This document shows positions 62,121-64,000 of a stretch of DNA of 64,000 nucleotides, one piece after another. The notes beneath the pieces were generated by a model. It was not told where the DNA came from. It did no database searches and worked only from the letters and a program-made list of their open reading frames with translations. The position numbers were made by a program, and so were the translations under genes. Location of the stretch: contig NZ_JABRWO010000007.1 of the NCBI RefSeq assembly GCF_013618625.1, positions 1 through 64,000 of the forward strand, written 5' to 3'. Positions within the stretch are counted from its first letter, which is position 1; every line of letters begins with the position of its first letter. The stretch is from Bremerella alba (lineage in GTDB: Bacteria; Planctomycetota; Planctomycetia; Pirellulales; Pirellulaceae).

Positions 62121-64000
62121 ATGTCTGTCGACGCACCCGCTCGAACGTTAAATGTTGCCTTGGTCGGAAACCCCAACACCGGCAAGTCGACCCTCTTCAA
62201 CGCGTTGTCTGGCATCCGCCAAAAAACGGGCAACTACCCCGGCGTGACCGTCGAGAAGAAGCATGGCGCGTTCACTCACAACGGGCAGAAGGTCGAACTG
62301 ATCGACCTGCCAGGCACCTACAGTCTCGCCCCGCGTTCGCCTGACGAAATGGTAACGGTCGATGTCTTGCTCGGACGCCAGGCCCAGGAAGCCAAACCCA
62401 ACGCCGTGCTGGTGATTGTCGATGCCAGCAATCTTGAGCGCAACTTGTACATCGTCAGTCAAGTCAAAGAGCTTGGACTGCCGACGGTTGTAGCGCTGAA
62501 CATGGGGGACATCGCCCAGGACAAAGGAATCTCGGTCGACGTCGCGAAACTCGAACAACGACTCGGCGTGCCGGTCGTCGCCACGCTGGCCCATCGCCGC
62601 GGAGGCCTCGACCAACTGCGCGACACGATCGTTTCGCTGCTTGACCGAGAATCCGTTCCGGTTGAAAGCCCTTTCCCCGAAGAGTTTTGCGACAAGGTCG
62701 GCCAGCTGCATACCAAGTTGCAGCAGCACGATCCGCAAGCGACGCGGTACCTGGCCGAACGCCTGCTGCTGGATACCAGCGGCTACCTCGAGCAGGAACT
62801 CACCAGCGGCGGTCAGGAACTGCACAGCTGGATTGTCGAGTCACGTAATCAACTCGCCGAGTTAGGCCAGCCGGTACCGGCCATCGAAGCGATCTCACGT
62901 TACCAGTGGGTGCAAGGTGTGTTGGACGGAATCGTCACGCGTGAAGCAACCCGCAAGGTTACCTGGTCGGACCGAATCGATCGTATTCTGACCAATCGAA
63001 TCGGCGGTTCGCTATTCTTTATCTTCATCATGACCCTTATGTTTCAGGCCGTTTTCAGCGACCTGGTGGCGGGGAATCTAATGGAGTACATCGAAGGGTT
63101 CTTCGAGATCATCGGCGGCTTTGTCGATGCCAGCCTGGCCGATGGCGCACTCAAGTCGCTGTTGATCGACGGCGTTATTGCTGGCGTCGGTGGCGTGCTC
63201 GTCTTCCTGCCGCAGATTTGCATTCTGTTCTTCTTCATTGCGATCTTGGAAGACTGCGGATACCTATCTCGGGCAGCCTACTTAATGGATCGCTTGTTCA
63301 GCAAAATTGGCCTGAGCGGTAAGTCGTTCATTCCGCTGCTGTCTAGCTTTGCCTGTGCGATCCCTGGCATCATGGCAGCACGCGTGATCGAAAATCGCCG
63401 CGATCGCTTGATTACCATCCTGGTCGCTCCGCTAATGAGTTGCAGTGCTCGCATGCCGGTTTATGTGCTGCTGACGGCGGCATTCATTCCCGATGAAACG
63501 TACGGTGGCGTCCTCTCGCTGCATACGCTAGTCATGCTCAGTATGTACCTGCTGGGGATTGTCGCGGCCGTGGGCGTGGCTTTTGTGCTTCGCCGGACGA
63601 TCCTTCCTGGCGAAACGCCTCCGTTTGTGATGGAGCTTCCCAGCTACAAATTCCCGTCGATCACCGGCGTGCTGCTGGTGATGGTGGAAAAGGGTTGGGC
63701 GTTCGTCAAACGGGCCGGAACGCTGATCTTCGCCATGACGGTCATTGTGTGGGCCTTGTCGTACTTCCCACGCAACGAAGAAGCCGTCACCGCGCCATTT
63801 GCCGATGAAATCGCTCAGCTTGAAACGCAGCGTGAAGAAGCCAACAAGGAACAAGCCGCACAAATTGACGAACGCCTGGCCGAAATCAACAACCAGATCG
63901 ATGGCCAGTTGCTTCGCAGTAGTTTCCTGGGCATGGCAGGGCACTGGATCGAGCCGGTCGTCAAGCCACTGGGTTGGGACTGGAAGATCGGCAGCGCCGC
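62121..64000 (+). CDS. feoB: ferrous iron transport protein FeoB (partial, runs off the right edge)
   Basis: 626 complete codons are visible from the ATG at 62121; the gene continues beyond the window. The N-terminal G domain has G1 GNPNTGKST (16-24), G3 DLPG (62-65) and G4 NMGD (127-130). A helical linker follows to about residue 290, then membrane segments (FFIFIMTLMFQAVF; then VGGVLVFLPQICILFFFIAILEDCGYLSR; FIPLLSSFACAIPGIMAAR) with the family's conserved Cys-containing segment. Near the right edge an unusual hydrophilic, charged segment (APFADEIAQLETQREEANKEQAAQIDERLAEI) appears between membrane helices, probably a coiled-coil insert. FeoB takes up Fe(II) across the inner membrane. Confidence 0.95.
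   Translation, partial: MSVDAPARTLNVALVGNPNTGKSTLFNALSGIRQKTGNYPGVTVEKKHGAFTHNGQKVELIDLPGTYSLAPRSPDEMVTVDVLLGRQAQEAKPNAVLVIVDASNLERNLYIVSQVKELGLPTVVALNMGDIAQDKGISVDVAKLEQRLGVPVVATLAHRRGGLDQLRDTIVSLLDRESVPVESPFPEEFCDKVGQLHTKLQQHDPQATRYLAERLLLDTSGYLEQELTSGGQELHSWIVESRNQLAELGQPVPAIEAISRYQWVQGVLDGIVTREATRKVTWSDRIDRILTNRIGGSLFFIFIMTLMFQAVFSDLVAGNLMEYIEGFFEIIGGFVDASLADGALKSLLIDGVIAGVGGVLVFLPQICILFFFIAILEDCGYLSRAAYLMDRLFSKIGLSGKSFIPLLSSFACAIPGIMAARVIENRRDRLITILVAPLMSCSARMPVYVLLTAAFIPDETYGGVLSLHTLVMLSMYLLGIVAAVGVAFVLRRTILPGETPPFVMELPSYKFPSITGVLLVMVEKGWAFVKRAGTLIFAMTVIVWALSYFPRNEEAVTAPFADEIAQLETQREEANKEQAAQIDERLAEINNQIDGQLLRSSFLGMAGHWIEPVVKPLGWDWKIGSA

Overview
The window looks like chromosomal DNA of a planctomycete, most likely from the Pirellulaceae (Blastopirellula/Bremerella-like). 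This is inferred from content, not from a search. Pointers are a secreted formylglycine-type sulfatase, two secreted sialate-O-acetylesterase-like proteins, a stand-alone formyltransferase of the tetrahydromethanopterin C1 pathway, FeoA-FeoA-FeoB, many signal-peptide proteins of unknown function, and loosely packed genes with structured intergenic DNA. No phage, insertion sequence, integrase or CRISPR array was seen. Almost every gene is intact; feoB runs off the right edge.

Layout. 0.1-3.1 kb (minus): small membrane protein, ornithine-cyclodeaminase-family protein, xylulokinase. 3.5-9.97 kb: GT4 glycosyltransferase, a candidate cloverleaf RNA, protoporphyrinogen oxidase, Ftr, an XRE regulator and a shortened GT2 protein. 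10.5-13.3 kb (plus): hisI, a RidA protein, prfB with its programmed +1 frameshift and a hypothetical gene. 13.3-20.5 kb: a receiver-GGDEF-CBS protein facing a lipoprotein with TPR-like repeats, a Wza-type export protein and a large redoxin/haem/copper-oxygenase-like/EF-hand fusion. 20.5-31 kb: PilZ-like protein, TPR/transglutaminase-like protein, tRNA-Gly, esterase, ABC exporter, DCC protein and a coiled-coil membrane protein. 30.2-33.2 kb (minus): the 2-oxoacid:ferredoxin oxidoreductase genes korA-korB. 33.2-34.1 kb: a gene-poor stretch holding a second candidate structured RNA. 34.1-40.7 kb: esterase, ribBA, the cysH-rrf2-small-ORF operon and a cation/proton antiporter. 41-45.4 kb: rhamnulokinase, a Gfo/Idh/MocA oxidoreductase and a tandem family of small membrane proteins. 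45.6-47.8 kb: groES-groEL behind a strong sigma-54-type promoter match. 47.9-64 kb: polyphosphate kinase 2, a NhaR-like LysR regulator, a UspA-type protein, bestrophin, sulfatase, FAD oxidoreductase, transglutaminase, second esterase, SHOCT protein, HEAT-like protein, and feoA-feoA-feoB behind a promoter with a Fur-box-like dyad.

How the genes fit together. There are sugar-scavenging functions (xylulokinase, rhamnulokinase, sulfatase, two acetylesterases, oxidoreductases), sulfur assimilation with an adjacent Rrf2 regulator, ferrous iron uptake with its own iron-responsive site, and housekeeping genes (hisI, ribBA, prfB, groESL, haem synthesis). They do not form one large system.

The most novel material is non-coding: two promoter-preceded candidate structured RNAs (about 4851-4957 and 33849-34022); three copies of a ~140-bp element whose ends are themselves hairpins, each 43-55 bases past a stop codon; several other inverted-repeat elements; and a three-member family of tiny membrane proteins with an accompanying 34-codon ORF. 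All structural calls were made by eye.
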